A DNA stretch of 9,357 bases from CAZDDI01 sp964504195 (GTDB lineage: Bacteria; Chloroflexota; Anaerolineae; B4-G1; SLSP01). A program made the translations under genes and the position numbers. The notes beneath the pieces were generated by a model. That model saw only the letters and a program-made list of their open reading frames with translations. It had not been told where the DNA came from and made no database searches. Where the stretch lies: positions 1 through 9,357 of the forward strand of contig CAZDDI010000100.1 of the NCBI GenBank assembly GCA_964504195.1, read 5' to 3'. This document shows, piece by piece, positions 1 through 6,481 of the stretch. Position 1 is the stretch's first letter. Each line of letters starts with the position of its first letter.

Positions 1-1
1 A

Positions 2-202
2 CTCGGCGCTGGCGACGAATTGACCAAAGTCAAAACCATTTCAGCGAATGGTCAGGACTATATCGCTGAAAGTTGCGTGCTGGCAGAAGCAGTGAAAGCG
101 CAGGTACAGGACTTCCAACTTAAGTCAGAGTCAGCCAGTGAAGTAAACAATCCACCTTTGCGTTGTCGCTGGTGGAAATGCTTGTTTGGTGGATCAAAGT
201 GA
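2..202 (+). CDS. C-terminal end of an unrecognised protein (5' partial)
   Basis: The reading frame is open from the left edge and stops at TGA 200-202, giving the last 66 residues of a protein that begins outside the window. An internal TTG at 20 could be a start, but no ribosome binding site precedes it and the frame is open upstream, so a truncated gene is more likely. The visible part is mostly predicted helix, then a Ser/Glu/Asn-rich linker, and it ends in a short basic and aromatic tail (RCRWWKCLFGG). Tails of this kind occur at the ends of many unrelated bacterial proteins and do not identify a family. It does not look like the end of PglX or any other BREX protein I know. Base composition is less GC-rich than pglZ. 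It converges on the small minus-strand unit to its right. No function is assigned. Confidence 0.55.
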   Translation, partial: LGAGDELTKVKTISANGQDYIAESCVLAEAVKAQVQDFQLKSESASEVNNPPLRCRWWKCLFGGSK

Positions 203-211
203 GCATATGGG

Positions 212-247
212 TAAACAAAACCACGCTCACTTTAAGTGAGCGTGGTT
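212..247 (-). terminator. Intrinsic terminator of the minus-strand small gene
   Basis: A 12-bp GC-rich stem (AACCACGCTCAC at 219-230 with GTGAGCGTGGTT at 236-247) closes a 5-nt loop. Read on the minus strand, the stem is followed directly by TTTTGTTT, a proper U-tract. On the plus strand the following bases are GAAAAAAGG, so it should not terminate the left-edge gene efficiently. It starts 17 nt after the stop codon of the 24-residue peptide gene, which fits it as the end of that transcript. Confidence 0.75.
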
Positions 248-264
248 GAAAAAAGGTCATGCAC

Positions 265-339
265 TTAGGGCTGGGTCCCGACCAAGGCAATCTCCCCAAG
301 GAGAACGACTATATCAAGAATGAAGCGTAATCTTTTCAT
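265..339 (-). CDS. Small hydrophobic peptide gene, 24 residues
   Basis: I do not recognise this gene. ATG at 337-339 is preceded by AAAGGAG at ideal spacing, the strongest start signal of its region. The peptide begins MKRLRF, then a hydrophobic core FILDIVVLLGEIALVG carrying one Asp and one Glu, and ends at TAA 265-267. The unit is complete: a consensus-hexamer promoter (527-554) with predicted start near 520, a leader of about 180 nt containing a 9-bp hairpin, this ORF, and a U-tailed terminator. The same frame stays open upstream to a GTG at 510, which would give an 81-residue protein with a second hydrophobic stretch. That start has no ribosome binding site and lies about 10 nt from the predicted transcript start, so I prefer the short form. 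Size and basic-then-hydrophobic layout resemble type I toxin peptides, but no antisense RNA gene is evident, so that is inference only. Confidence 0.5.
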   Translation of the reverse strand: MKRLRFILDIVVLLGEIALVGTQP

Positions 340-383
340 AAGCTTTTCTCCTTTAGTACTAGCAAGATTGTGGGGATTCGAAC

Positions 384-405
384 GGGAGCGTCGACGGACA
401 CTCCC
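384..405 (-). ncRNA. Hairpin in the leader of the small minus-strand transcript
   Basis: On the minus strand GGGAGTGTC (405-397), loop CGTC, and GACGCTCCC (392-384) form a 9-bp stem with a tetraloop. One pair is G-U on the minus-strand RNA but would be a C-A mismatch on the plus-strand RNA, so the fold favours the minus transcript. It lies about 30 nt upstream of the ribosome binding site of the 24-residue peptide and could affect its translation or be the working part of a small RNA. Confidence 0.4.
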
Positions 406-505
406 TGCCAGCAGTTTTTCCAACAGCAACGCTATGACTAGCATAACCTTGGGAAGACCGCCTAGCACCCAGACCGCTGCCTCAGCCCTAAATGCACGAA
501 CGCTA

Positions 506-534
506 TTCACATGTTAAAGTTATGGTATTATACA
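506..534 (+). promoter_or_regulatory. Candidate pglZ promoter, overlapping the divergent promoter
   Basis: TTCACA (506-511) and TATACA (529-534) are separated by 17 bp, matching the sigma70 consensus at 5 of 6 and 4 of 6 positions. The predicted start near 541 leaves a leader of about 60 nt before the pglZ start. It overlaps the -10 region of the strong minus-strand promoter, so the two could interfere. No better + strand candidate was seen before pglZ. Confidence 0.35.
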
Positions 535-554
535 TTTTTATTGATTTTTGTCAA
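527..554 (-). promoter_or_regulatory. Sigma70-type promoter with consensus hexamers, minus strand
   Basis: On the minus strand TTGACA (554-549) and TATAAT (532-527) are both exact consensus hexamers separated by 16 bp in an AT-rich stretch. Predicted transcript start is near position 520. It drives the roughly 300-nt unit that ends at the terminator at 219-247. Confidence 0.75.
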
Positions 555-603
555 GGTTATTTGGGCGCAATTTGTTTGATAGCCAGCTTTTAGGAGAGTG
601 TTG

Positions 604-3063
604 ATGCTGATTCAATCACTGACCGAGCACTTCCACCAGCACTTCGCCCAGTATTCTCACCACGACATCGTGCTGTGGTTCGATCCGCAGCGCGAGTACG
701 AGCCGCTGCTGGATCACCTCACGGCTTATCCCGTGTGGCGCTACGCGGGCAGTCTGTTGCGCTTGCACTACCAGTTGCTCCAGCGTGAAGCCGGGCAGCG
801 CGTCATCCTCTACCTGCCGCTCAAAGAGACCGAGGTTGAGCCTTTGCGCCCGTTCTTCCCCGCCAGTTACCGCTTCTCCGAGAGCCTGTACCGCTTCCTG
901 CGGCAGCAGGGCTTCGATTTCCCCGATGATCCCGACGTGGCGCACGAGCTGCGGCGGTTGCTGCCGCGCCTGGCGGCGCGCTCGCTGGGCAAGGGGCGCG
1001 TTTTTTGGACGTACAATCTGGCGAATTTGGAGCGCGCCCGCGAGACACTGCTGGGCAACTTCGATCACACGCTCCTGCGCTTCCTGGCGCAACCGGCGGA
1101 GGTGCTGGACGGCCTGCGGGCGGAGCAGTTGGAGGGGCTGTTCTTCGCGCAGTTGGAAAGCGCCTTTGGCCTTGCCGCTGGGGCAGCGGGCGCCGGCGCG
1201 GAGGACGACGCTGCTTCCATTGCTGCGCGGCTGACCGCGCAGCTGCTCCTCACGCAGGCGTATAGCGACGCCGGGCAGCCCGCCGATTTCCCCTATCTTG
1301 CGCGCCTGCCGGAGCCGCTCTACTACGAGCGCAACCGCGCTTTTCTGGCGCTCTGGCAGCGGGATACGCGCTATGGGCCAGTCTTCGTCCAGTGCGCGGC
1401 GGCACAGGCGCGCGCCTACGATTTGACCAGGTGGGCGCGCGCGCTGCCGTTGGCGCAGGGTTTGCAGCTCGGCGCGACGTTTGCCGAAGTCGAGCAGGTC
1501 TTGTGGGAGCAGGCGCAGGCGGAGCTGCGCGCGGCATTAGATGAACCGGCGGCCCGCGTCTGGCTGGCGGAGCACCGCGCCGCGTTCGCCGCCCGCGCCG
1601 AGGGCTTCTGGGCCGGGCAGGGGCGCGCGCCCTGGTGGGCTATCCTCGTCCGCGCCGCCGATTTGCTCGCAACGGCGCACACTATCCGCGCCGCGCTGGA
1701 TGATGTGAGCACCCCCGGCGCGCTGCTGGCGCGTTACACCGCTGAGTGGTGGCGGGTGGATCACGATTACCGCGTCTTGCGCGAGCAGGCAGACGCCCAG
1801 GCGACGGATTATGAGCTGCTGCGCCAGCATTGCGATCACGCCTACCGCGACGGGCTGCGCCGGCTGAACGCGCGCTTCTCGACGCTGCTGGAAGGCAGCG
1901 CCTGGCCGCCAGATTCGGAGCTCCCGCCGCAAGCGGGCTTCTGGGCCGCCGTCGCAGGTGCGCGGCGCGATCAGCAGCGGATTGCCGTGCTGTTCGTAGA
2001 CGCGCTGCGCTACGAGTTGGGGCAGGCATTGCTCGCGGCGCTCGAGGCGGAGCAGGCCGGGCAGCGACGGACGCTCACCGCGCGGCTGGCCGCCATCCCC
2101 ACCATCACGCCCATCGGCATGAGCGCCGTGCTACCCCAGGGCGATCAATGCCGGATAGCCTACAGCGATGACTGGCAGATTACGATAGCGGATTCGCAGA
2201 ACCTCAAGGACAAGGCGGCGCGCAAGCGATGGCTGGCGCAGCAGTTGCCCGATGTGGCCTTTTACAACCTCGATGAACTGCTCAACGCGCGCGCCGGCGA
2301 GATCGCAGCCGCGCCGGTTACAGTGATCTTCGATACCACGCTGGACTATGTAGGCGGGGCCGCCCAACGCCTGAGCTGGGGCATCTTCGGCGGGCTGCTG
2401 CACACGGTCAAGAAGGGCGTCCACAAGCTGTTGGGGCTGGGCATCCGCCAGATTCACATCATCGCCGATCACGGCTTTTTGCTGCTCGATGAACTGGCCG
2501 AGCACGAGAAGGCGAGCGTGCAAGAAGCGGCGGTGCGCGCCCGGAGCGACCGTTACGCGCTCAGCGCCTACGCCGCGCACACCGATCAACTCGCGTTCAC
2601 CATTCCCGGCAGCGCGGGCTTGCGCGCCTGGTTCCCACGCGGCATCGGCTGCTTCCGCACGCCGGGGGCCTACAATTTCGTCCACGGCGGCCTGTCTTTG
2701 CAGGAGCTCGTCATCCCACATCTGGTCATCGAACAAGGCGCGCAAGGTAAACCCGTCATGGTGGCCGTGGAATTCCCCGAAGTCATCCACAACGCCCAAC
2801 CCCGCGTCACCTTGCGCCCCGTAACGGCGGATATGTTCGATCAGCCGCGCCAGGTGACGATTGTATTGGAAAAGGACGGTGCGCCGGTTGCCCCGCCGTT
2901 GAGCCAGGTGGTGCGTCCCACCGAACCGGCCATCGTGGATTTCTTCTTGCTCTTTGGCTGCGGCCTGGAGCCGGGCGATAGCGTGCGCTGGGTGCTGCGC
3001 GACGCGCACACCGATGAAGTGCTGGCCGAACAGAGTGCCGTCAATCAAGCGAATCTGTGGTAA
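604..3063 (+). CDS. pglZ: BREX phosphatase-like protein PglZ
   Basis: PglZ is a core protein of BREX phage defence, which methylates host DNA and blocks phage replication; it belongs to the alkaline phosphatase superfamily. The 819-residue length fits the family. The N-terminal region has the typical FDPQREYEPLLDHL pattern. The central PglZ domain shows a metal-site Asp in VLFVDALRYEL (D466), a Thr-rich segment PTITPIGMS (T500, T502) where the superfamily places its nucleophile or metal ligands, IIADHGF (D622, H623) and HGGLSLQELVIP (H694). The last 120 residues are a beta-rich tail. I chose ATG 604 because AGGAG at 592-596 lies 7 nt upstream; GTG 598 and TTG 601 are in frame but too close. 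The gene is intact and GC-rich. Downstream come a toxin-antitoxin pair and brxL. Subtype (1 or 4) cannot be fixed without the upstream genes. Confidence 0.93.
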   Translation: MLIQSLTEHFHQHFAQYSHHDIVLWFDPQREYEPLLDHLTAYPVWRYAGSLLRLHYQLLQREAGQRVILYLPLKETEVEPLRPFFPASYRFSESLYRFLRQQGFDFPDDPDVAHELRRLLPRLAARSLGKGRVFWTYNLANLERARETLLGNFDHTLLRFLAQPAEVLDGLRAEQLEGLFFAQLESAFGLAAGAAGAGAEDDAASIAARLTAQLLLTQAYSDAGQPADFPYLARLPEPLYYERNRAFLALWQRDTRYGPVFVQCAAAQARAYDLTRWARALPLAQGLQLGATFAEVEQVLWEQAQAELRAALDEPAARVWLAEHRAAFAARAEGFWAGQGRAPWWAILVRAADLLATAHTIRAALDDVSTPGALLARYTAEWWRVDHDYRVLREQADAQATDYELLRQHCDHAYRDGLRRLNARFSTLLEGSAWPPDSELPPQAGFWAAVAGARRDQQRIAVLFVDALRYELGQALLAALEAEQAGQRRTLTARLAAIPTITPIGMSAVLPQGDQCRIAYSDDWQITIADSQNLKDKAARKRWLAQQLPDVAFYNLDELLNARAGEIAAAPVTVIFDTTLDYVGGAAQRLSWGIFGGLLHTVKKGVHKLLGLGIRQIHIIADHGFLLLDELAEHEKASVQEAAVRARSDRYALSAYAAHTDQLAFTIPGSAGLRAWFPRGIGCFRTPGAYNFVHGGLSLQELVIPHLVIEQGAQGKPVMVAVEFPEVIHNAQPRVTLRPVTADMFDQPRQVTIVLEKDGAPVAPPLSQVVRPTEPAIVDFFLLFGCGLEPGDSVRWVLRDAHTDEVLAEQSAVNQANLW

Positions 3064-3181
3064 ACTTCAAAGTCCTGGCTTATCTTACGCCGGTGCAAGG
3101 AGCTGAAAAAGAACTCCAGATCTCACGCCAAGGCGCAAAGCCGCTAACGTAATCAATCGCGCTGCTTCGATTTGAAAATAG

Positions 3182-3207
3182 GTGTATAATAAGACTATAG
3201 CATACAC
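3182..3207. promoter_or_regulatory. Promoter/operator of the toxin-antitoxin pair
   Basis: GTGTAT (3182-3187) and its inverse ATACAC (3202-3207) flank a 14-bp spacer, with centres about two helical turns apart. A consensus -10 box TATAAT (3185-3190) overlaps the left arm. No convincing -35 box is present. Ribbon-helix-helix antitoxins usually bind inverted repeats over their own promoter, so this is a likely autoregulatory operator. Confidence 0.45.
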
Positions 3208-3226
3208 TTATGATGGGTGGATAAAA

Positions 3227-3511
3227 ATGATTGAAGATACACGCAGAATCAATGTGATGTTTCCTGAGCATTTGCTACAGGAGTTGGACACCCTGGTGCC
3301 TGCCGGCAAGCGGAGCGAGGTCATCGTCGAAGCAACGGCGACATACCTGGCGCGGCTCAAAGTGCTGGCCGCGCTCAAAGCAAGCGCCGGCGCCTGGACT
3401 GCCGATGCACACCCCGAATTAGCCACGCCTGAGGATGTCAATCACTGGCTGGCGGAGTTGCGCTCTTCCTGGCGGCGCGTCCCGCTCTTTGCGGAGGGCC
3501 TGGATGGCTAA
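3227..3511 (+). CDS. Ribbon-helix-helix antitoxin of a VapBC-type module
   Basis: The 94-residue product is the likely antitoxin of the PIN toxin that overlaps it. The N-terminus reads RINVMFPEHLLQELDTLV then GKRSEVIVEATATYLARL: a short strand (about 6-11) and two helices (about 13-22 and 28-42), the ribbon-helix-helix DNA-binding fold that dimerises and binds operator DNA. The C-terminal part (about 65-94), with DVNHWLAELR and a Trp/Arg-rich segment, is where such antitoxins normally wrap the toxin. I chose ATG 3227 because GGGTGG lies 6 nt upstream and the protein aligns from there; a GTG at 3182 is in frame but falls inside the putative operator. The last 8 nt overlap vapC, indicating translational coupling. 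The pair sits inside a BREX cluster and has its own candidate operator. Confidence 0.8.
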   Translation: MIEDTRRINVMFPEHLLQELDTLVPAGKRSEVIVEATATYLARLKVLAALKASAGAWTADAHPELATPEDVNHWLAELRSSWRRVPLFAEGLDG

Positions 3512-3899
3512 TTATCTGTTAGATTCCAATGTGCTCATCCAGCATTTGCGCGGACACATTCCAACCACCACGCTACTCACCCGGTTGGCCTTTGAGGGGC
3601 AATTGGGACTCGCCGCCATCTCGCGTACCGAAGTGCTGGCCGGGATGCGTCCCCACGAACACGAGAGCACTTTGCGGTTTCTTAACGCCCTGGCTTGCTA
3701 TACTTTGGATGCTACTACGGCTGATCTAGCAGGAAATCTTATTTACCGTTACCGTCGGCAAGGCGTGACGGTGGATGTGCCCGATGCGCTGATTGCAGCC
3801 ACAGCGCTCGGTCAGGGCCTGGTGCTGTTGACCTACAACCCTCGCCATTTTTCCATGCCGGAACTGCACCTTTACGCGCACATGCCGTCTTTGACGTGA
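3504..3899 (+). CDS. vapC: PIN-domain ribonuclease toxin, VapC family
   Basis: The 131-residue product is a PIN-domain RNase of the VapC type. Known members cleave tRNA or rRNA and stop translation when released from the antitoxin. The acidic site is visible: D7 in LLDSNVLI, E43 in SRTEVLAG, D94 in VPDALIAATA (D91 nearby), with N112 in TYNPRHF at the position often held by Asp or Asn. Length and motif order are normal, so it should be active. I chose ATG 3504 because GGAGGG lies 5 nt upstream and PIN proteins begin just before the first Asp; an earlier in-frame ATG at 3435 would add 23 residues encoded inside the antitoxin gene. The gene overlaps the antitoxin by 8 nt and ends 30 nt before brxL, so brxL may be read from the toxin-antitoxin promoter as well as from pglZ. 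Confidence 0.87.
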   Translation: MANYLLDSNVLIQHLRGHIPTTTLLTRLAFEGQLGLAAISRTEVLAGMRPHEHESTLRFLNALACYTLDATTADLAGNLIYRYRRQGVTVDVPDALIAATALGQGLVLLTYNPRHFSMPELHLYAHMPSLT

Positions 3900-3929
3900 T
3901 GACGTAAGATAACAGGTAGACCCTATAAA

Positions 3930-5987
3930 ATGGCTGAAAACACAATACAACTAGACCCGCTGGATCAAAAACTGGCTGCGGCGTTTCCTGGCCGCGTGGT
4001 GCGCAAAGACCTGGTGCAGCAGATCAAAGCGGGCTTCAATGTGCCCGTCTATGTGTTGGAGTATTTGCTGGGACAGTATTGTTCCTCCACCGATCCTGAG
4101 ATCGTCGCTAAGGGCCTGGACTATGTGCGCCAGACCTTGAGCCGCAACTACGTCCGCGCCGAGGAGAGCGAAAAAATCAAGGCGCTCACCCGCCAGAAAG
4201 GGCGTCATCGCATCATTGATAAGGTCCGCGTGCGGCTGGATACCCAATCCAACCGGTTTTGGGCTGAACTGGTCAACATGGGTGTGCATGATGCCGTGAT
4301 CGAGGATGAGATCGTCCACGAATACGATAAGCTGCTCATGGGTGGCATCTGGGCGCTGGTGGATTTGATCTACGACCCGGAATTCCACGCCGCCGGCGCG
4401 ACACGCCCGTTCATCATCGAGCGTCTCAAGCCCATCCAACAGCCCTCAACCCAGATGGACGCCTATCTCGCTGCCCGCGCAGCCTTCAGCCGCGATGAAT
4501 GGTTGGACGTGCTGTTGCGCACGATTGGCATGGAGCCGGCGCACCCCGATTTTACCCTGCGCCAGAAGTTGTTGTTCCTGGTGCGCATGATTCCGATGGT
4601 CGAGAGCAATTACAATTTGCTCGAATTGGGGCCGCGCGGCACGGGCAAGAGTTACCTCTTTCGTGAGATTTCGCCCTTCGCCATTCTAATCTCCGGCGGC
4701 CAGACCACTGTGGCCCAGCTCTTCATGCACCTGGGCACGGGCAAAATCGGCCTCGTGGGGCTGTGGGATGTGGTGGCCTTCGATGAAGTGGCCGGGGTGC
4801 GCTTCAAGGACGCCGCCGGGGTTCAGATCCTCAAGGACTACATGGAATCGGGCAGCTTCTCGCGCGGCAAAGAAGAAGTGCCGGCGGAAGCATCCATTGT
4901 CTTCAATGGCAACATTGATGGCGACGTGCAGCAGCTGGTCAAAACCTCGCACCTGCTTCAGCCGCTCTCGGAGCAAATGCAGGATTTGGCGCTCATTGAT
5001 CGCATCCACTACTATCTGCCCGGCTGGGAGATGGAAAAGATGCACACGGCTTATCTGACCCGGCATTACGGCCTGGTGGTGGATTACGCCACCGAAATCT
5101 GGCGCGGCTTGCGCAAGACCTCGTATGCTGACGTGGTGGAGCGTTACTTCCACTTGGGCAGTCATCTGAACCACCGGGATGCGCGCGCGGCGCGGAAGAC
5201 CGTCTCCGGTCTGCTCAAACTCCTGCACCCAGATGGGCAATTCACCAAGCCTGAAGTGCAGGAATACCTGGAACTGGCATTGGAGGGGCGGCGGCGGGTC
5301 AAAGAGCAGCTGCGCCGGATGGGCGGGCTGGAATTTTGGGCCGTGAACTTCTCTTACATTGACCTGGACTCGCGCCAGGAGACTTTTGTATCTGTGCCAG
5401 AACAGGGGCACGGCGGATTGATTCCATCCGGCGCACCCGAGCCCGGCGTCGTGTACACGGTGGGCAGCGATCAGAGCGATGGCCGCCTGGCGATCTTTCG
5501 CCTGGAGGCGCAGGCCGCCAAGGGCAACGGCAAGCTCGATGTCACGGGGGTGCCCTCGCGCGCCATTCGCGCCGCGCTCAAGACGGTGCATACCTATCTA
5601 CAGGCCAATGCCGCGCAGCTGGGCATCGGCAAGAATCCTGCCGATTATGACTTGCACGTTCAGGCCGTCAATCTCATGGGTGTCAAGGAAGGCAGCGAGG
5701 TAGGCATGGCGGCCTTTGTGTCAATGGTTAGCGCTTTGTTGGGCAAGCCCGCGCTTGAATCCCTGGTCGTTTTGGGTGAGATGAGTCTGCGCGGCGGATT
5801 GCAATCCGTGGGCAGCCTCACCGAGCGGCTCCAGCTGGCGATGGATAACGGCGCCCGGCGCGTCCTGCTACCCACCGAAAGCAAGCGCGCCCTCTTCGAT
5901 GCCCCCTCGGATGTGCTGGATAAGCTCCAGATTATCTTCTATTCTGATCCGGTCAATGCCACTTTCAGGGCGTTGGGATTGGATTGA
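3930..5987 (+). CDS. brxL: BREX AAA+ / Lon-like protein BrxL
   Basis: BrxL is the last core protein of type 1 (and type 4) BREX: a DNA-associated AAA+ ring protein with a Lon-like C-terminal domain. The 685-residue length is usual. The family-typical N-terminus shows FPGRVVRKDL (19-28) and NVPVYVLEYLLGQYC (37-51). The ATPase core has Walker A GPRGTGKS (234-241) and Walker B VVAFDE (D285, E286). The C-terminal third resembles the Lon proteolytic domain, ending in GEMSLRGGLQSVGSLTERL and RRVLLP. At the Lon catalytic Ser position (GPSAG) this protein reads GSEVG, with E590, and at the catalytic Lys position it has T631, so peptidase activity is doubtful. ATG 3930 matches the family start, though the ribosome binding site is weak (AGGT at 3914-3917), suggesting coupling to the preceding vapC 30 nt away. 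A strong terminator follows. Confidence 0.94.
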   Translation: MAENTIQLDPLDQKLAAAFPGRVVRKDLVQQIKAGFNVPVYVLEYLLGQYCSSTDPEIVAKGLDYVRQTLSRNYVRAEESEKIKALTRQKGRHRIIDKVRVRLDTQSNRFWAELVNMGVHDAVIEDEIVHEYDKLLMGGIWALVDLIYDPEFHAAGATRPFIIERLKPIQQPSTQMDAYLAARAAFSRDEWLDVLLRTIGMEPAHPDFTLRQKLLFLVRMIPMVESNYNLLELGPRGTGKSYLFREISPFAILISGGQTTVAQLFMHLGTGKIGLVGLWDVVAFDEVAGVRFKDAAGVQILKDYMESGSFSRGKEEVPAEASIVFNGNIDGDVQQLVKTSHLLQPLSEQMQDLALIDRIHYYLPGWEMEKMHTAYLTRHYGLVVDYATEIWRGLRKTSYADVVERYFHLGSHLNHRDARAARKTVSGLLKLLHPDGQFTKPEVQEYLELALEGRRRVKEQLRRMGGLEFWAVNFSYIDLDSRQETFVSVPEQGHGGLIPSGAPEPGVVYTVGSDQSDGRLAIFRLEAQAAKGNGKLDVTGVPSRAIRAALKTVHTYLQANAAQLGIGKNPADYDLHVQAVNLMGVKEGSEVGMAAFVSMVSALLGKPALESLVVLGEMSLRGGLQSVGSLTERLQLAMDNGARRVLLPTESKRALFDAPSDVLDKLQIIFYSDPVNATFRALGLD

Positions 5988-6008
5988 GGATGGCGTCTGT
6001 GTAGGGGT

Positions 6009-6022
6009 ATAACTATAGTTAT
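6009..6022. repeat. 14-bp perfect palindrome after brxL
   Basis: ATAACTATAGTTAT reads the same on both strands. It lies 21 nt after the brxL stop and just before the large terminator hairpin. As DNA it could be a dimer-binding site; as RNA it has no loop and would not fold well. No neighbouring promoter makes its role clear. Confidence 0.35.
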
Positions 6023-6033
6023 GTGTTGACTTT

Positions 6034-6091
6034 ACACGAAAAACCCCCGTAAAAGTGGCTAAATCAGCCCTTTTACGGGGGTTTTTCGTGT
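6034..6091. terminator. Large bidirectional terminator between convergent units
   Basis: A perfect 22-bp inverted repeat (6034-6055 and 6070-6091) encloses a 14-nt loop that adds a 4-bp stem (GGCT with AGCC). The inner part of each arm is CCCCCGTAAAAG or its complement, and each is followed outward by five T or five A, so each strand gives a GC-rich stem plus U-run. It ends brxL transcription from the left and should also stop the minus-strand SPFH unit coming from the right. Confidence 0.85.
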
Positions 6092-6481
6092 TGAAACTTG
6101 TCGTATAAATTACAGACGAGCTTAGACTGTGCGCTACCTGAAATCATCACGGTTTGGGAAGATACCTTTAGGATTTCACAGTTTTTGAGACTGGGAAATT
6201 CTACAATACCACCACATTCTTATCCGAGATTCTGAATATCTTTTCCATGCAACAGGCCAGACTGTACCAGTCTGGCCTGTTGTGGTCAACATGTGAAACG
6301 CGCTCTCTGCCTTTTATAATTTATTGAGTAGCCATGACCACAAGCATTGATGCGGTATATTTCGCAAAAGCCGTGGATGCAATAGACTACATTGCTTTAA
6401 TGTGTTTCGCAGTGCTGTTACACAATGTTGAGTTTTGAGATTTAACACTGAGCCTCGACAATTGAGAAGATTGCGATTTAA
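6092..6481. other. AT-rich intergenic stretch with a hairpin, no convincing gene
   Basis: No protein gene with a good start signal is seen here. The stretch holds a perfect 14-bp hairpin (6250-6282). It also holds a + strand TATAAT (6315-6320) without a good -35 box, and a 34-codon ORF from ATG 6334 to TGA 6438 whose product would be hydrophobic (AIDYIALMCFAVLL) but which lacks a Shine-Dalgarno site. It lies between convergent units and is probably the 3' untranslated region of the minus-strand SPFH transcript. Confidence 0.4.
6250..6282. repeat. Perfect 14-bp hairpin without a U-tract
   Basis: CAACAGGCCAGACT (6250-6263) and AGTCTGGCCTGTTG (6269-6282) are perfect complements around a 5-nt loop GTACC. 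Neither strand has a run of T after the stem, so it is not a standard intrinsic terminator. The right arm shares TTG (6280-6282) with a second inverted repeat, TTGTGGTCA (6280-6288) and TGACCACAA (6335-6343). Confidence 0.6.

Noticed and set aside
360..385. GTTCGAATCC on the minus strand, resembling a tRNA T-loop
   Set aside because: The flanking bases do not form a 5-bp T-stem, and no matching acceptor stem or anticodon arm is found upstream.
320..517. 65-codon + strand frame opposite the small minus-strand gene
   Set aside because: No Shine-Dalgarno site precedes the ATG, and the promoter, ribosome binding site and terminator signals all support the minus strand.
2131..3048. Long minus-strand open frame (305 codons) antisense to pglZ
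   Set aside because: It mirrors the codon structure of the GC-rich pglZ gene, lacks a ribosome binding site and shows no recognisable domain.
3075..3155. Possible terminator or repeat after pglZ (GGAG...CTCC and GCCAAGGCGCAAAGCCGC)
   Set aside because: The stems are only about 4 bp with long loops and there is no U-tract; the CGCAAAG-like motif occurs too few times to call a repeat.
4686..5591. Long minus-strand open frame (301 codons) antisense to brxL
   Set aside because: It is a shadow of the confident brxL frame, with a His/Gln-rich composition typical of antisense frames.
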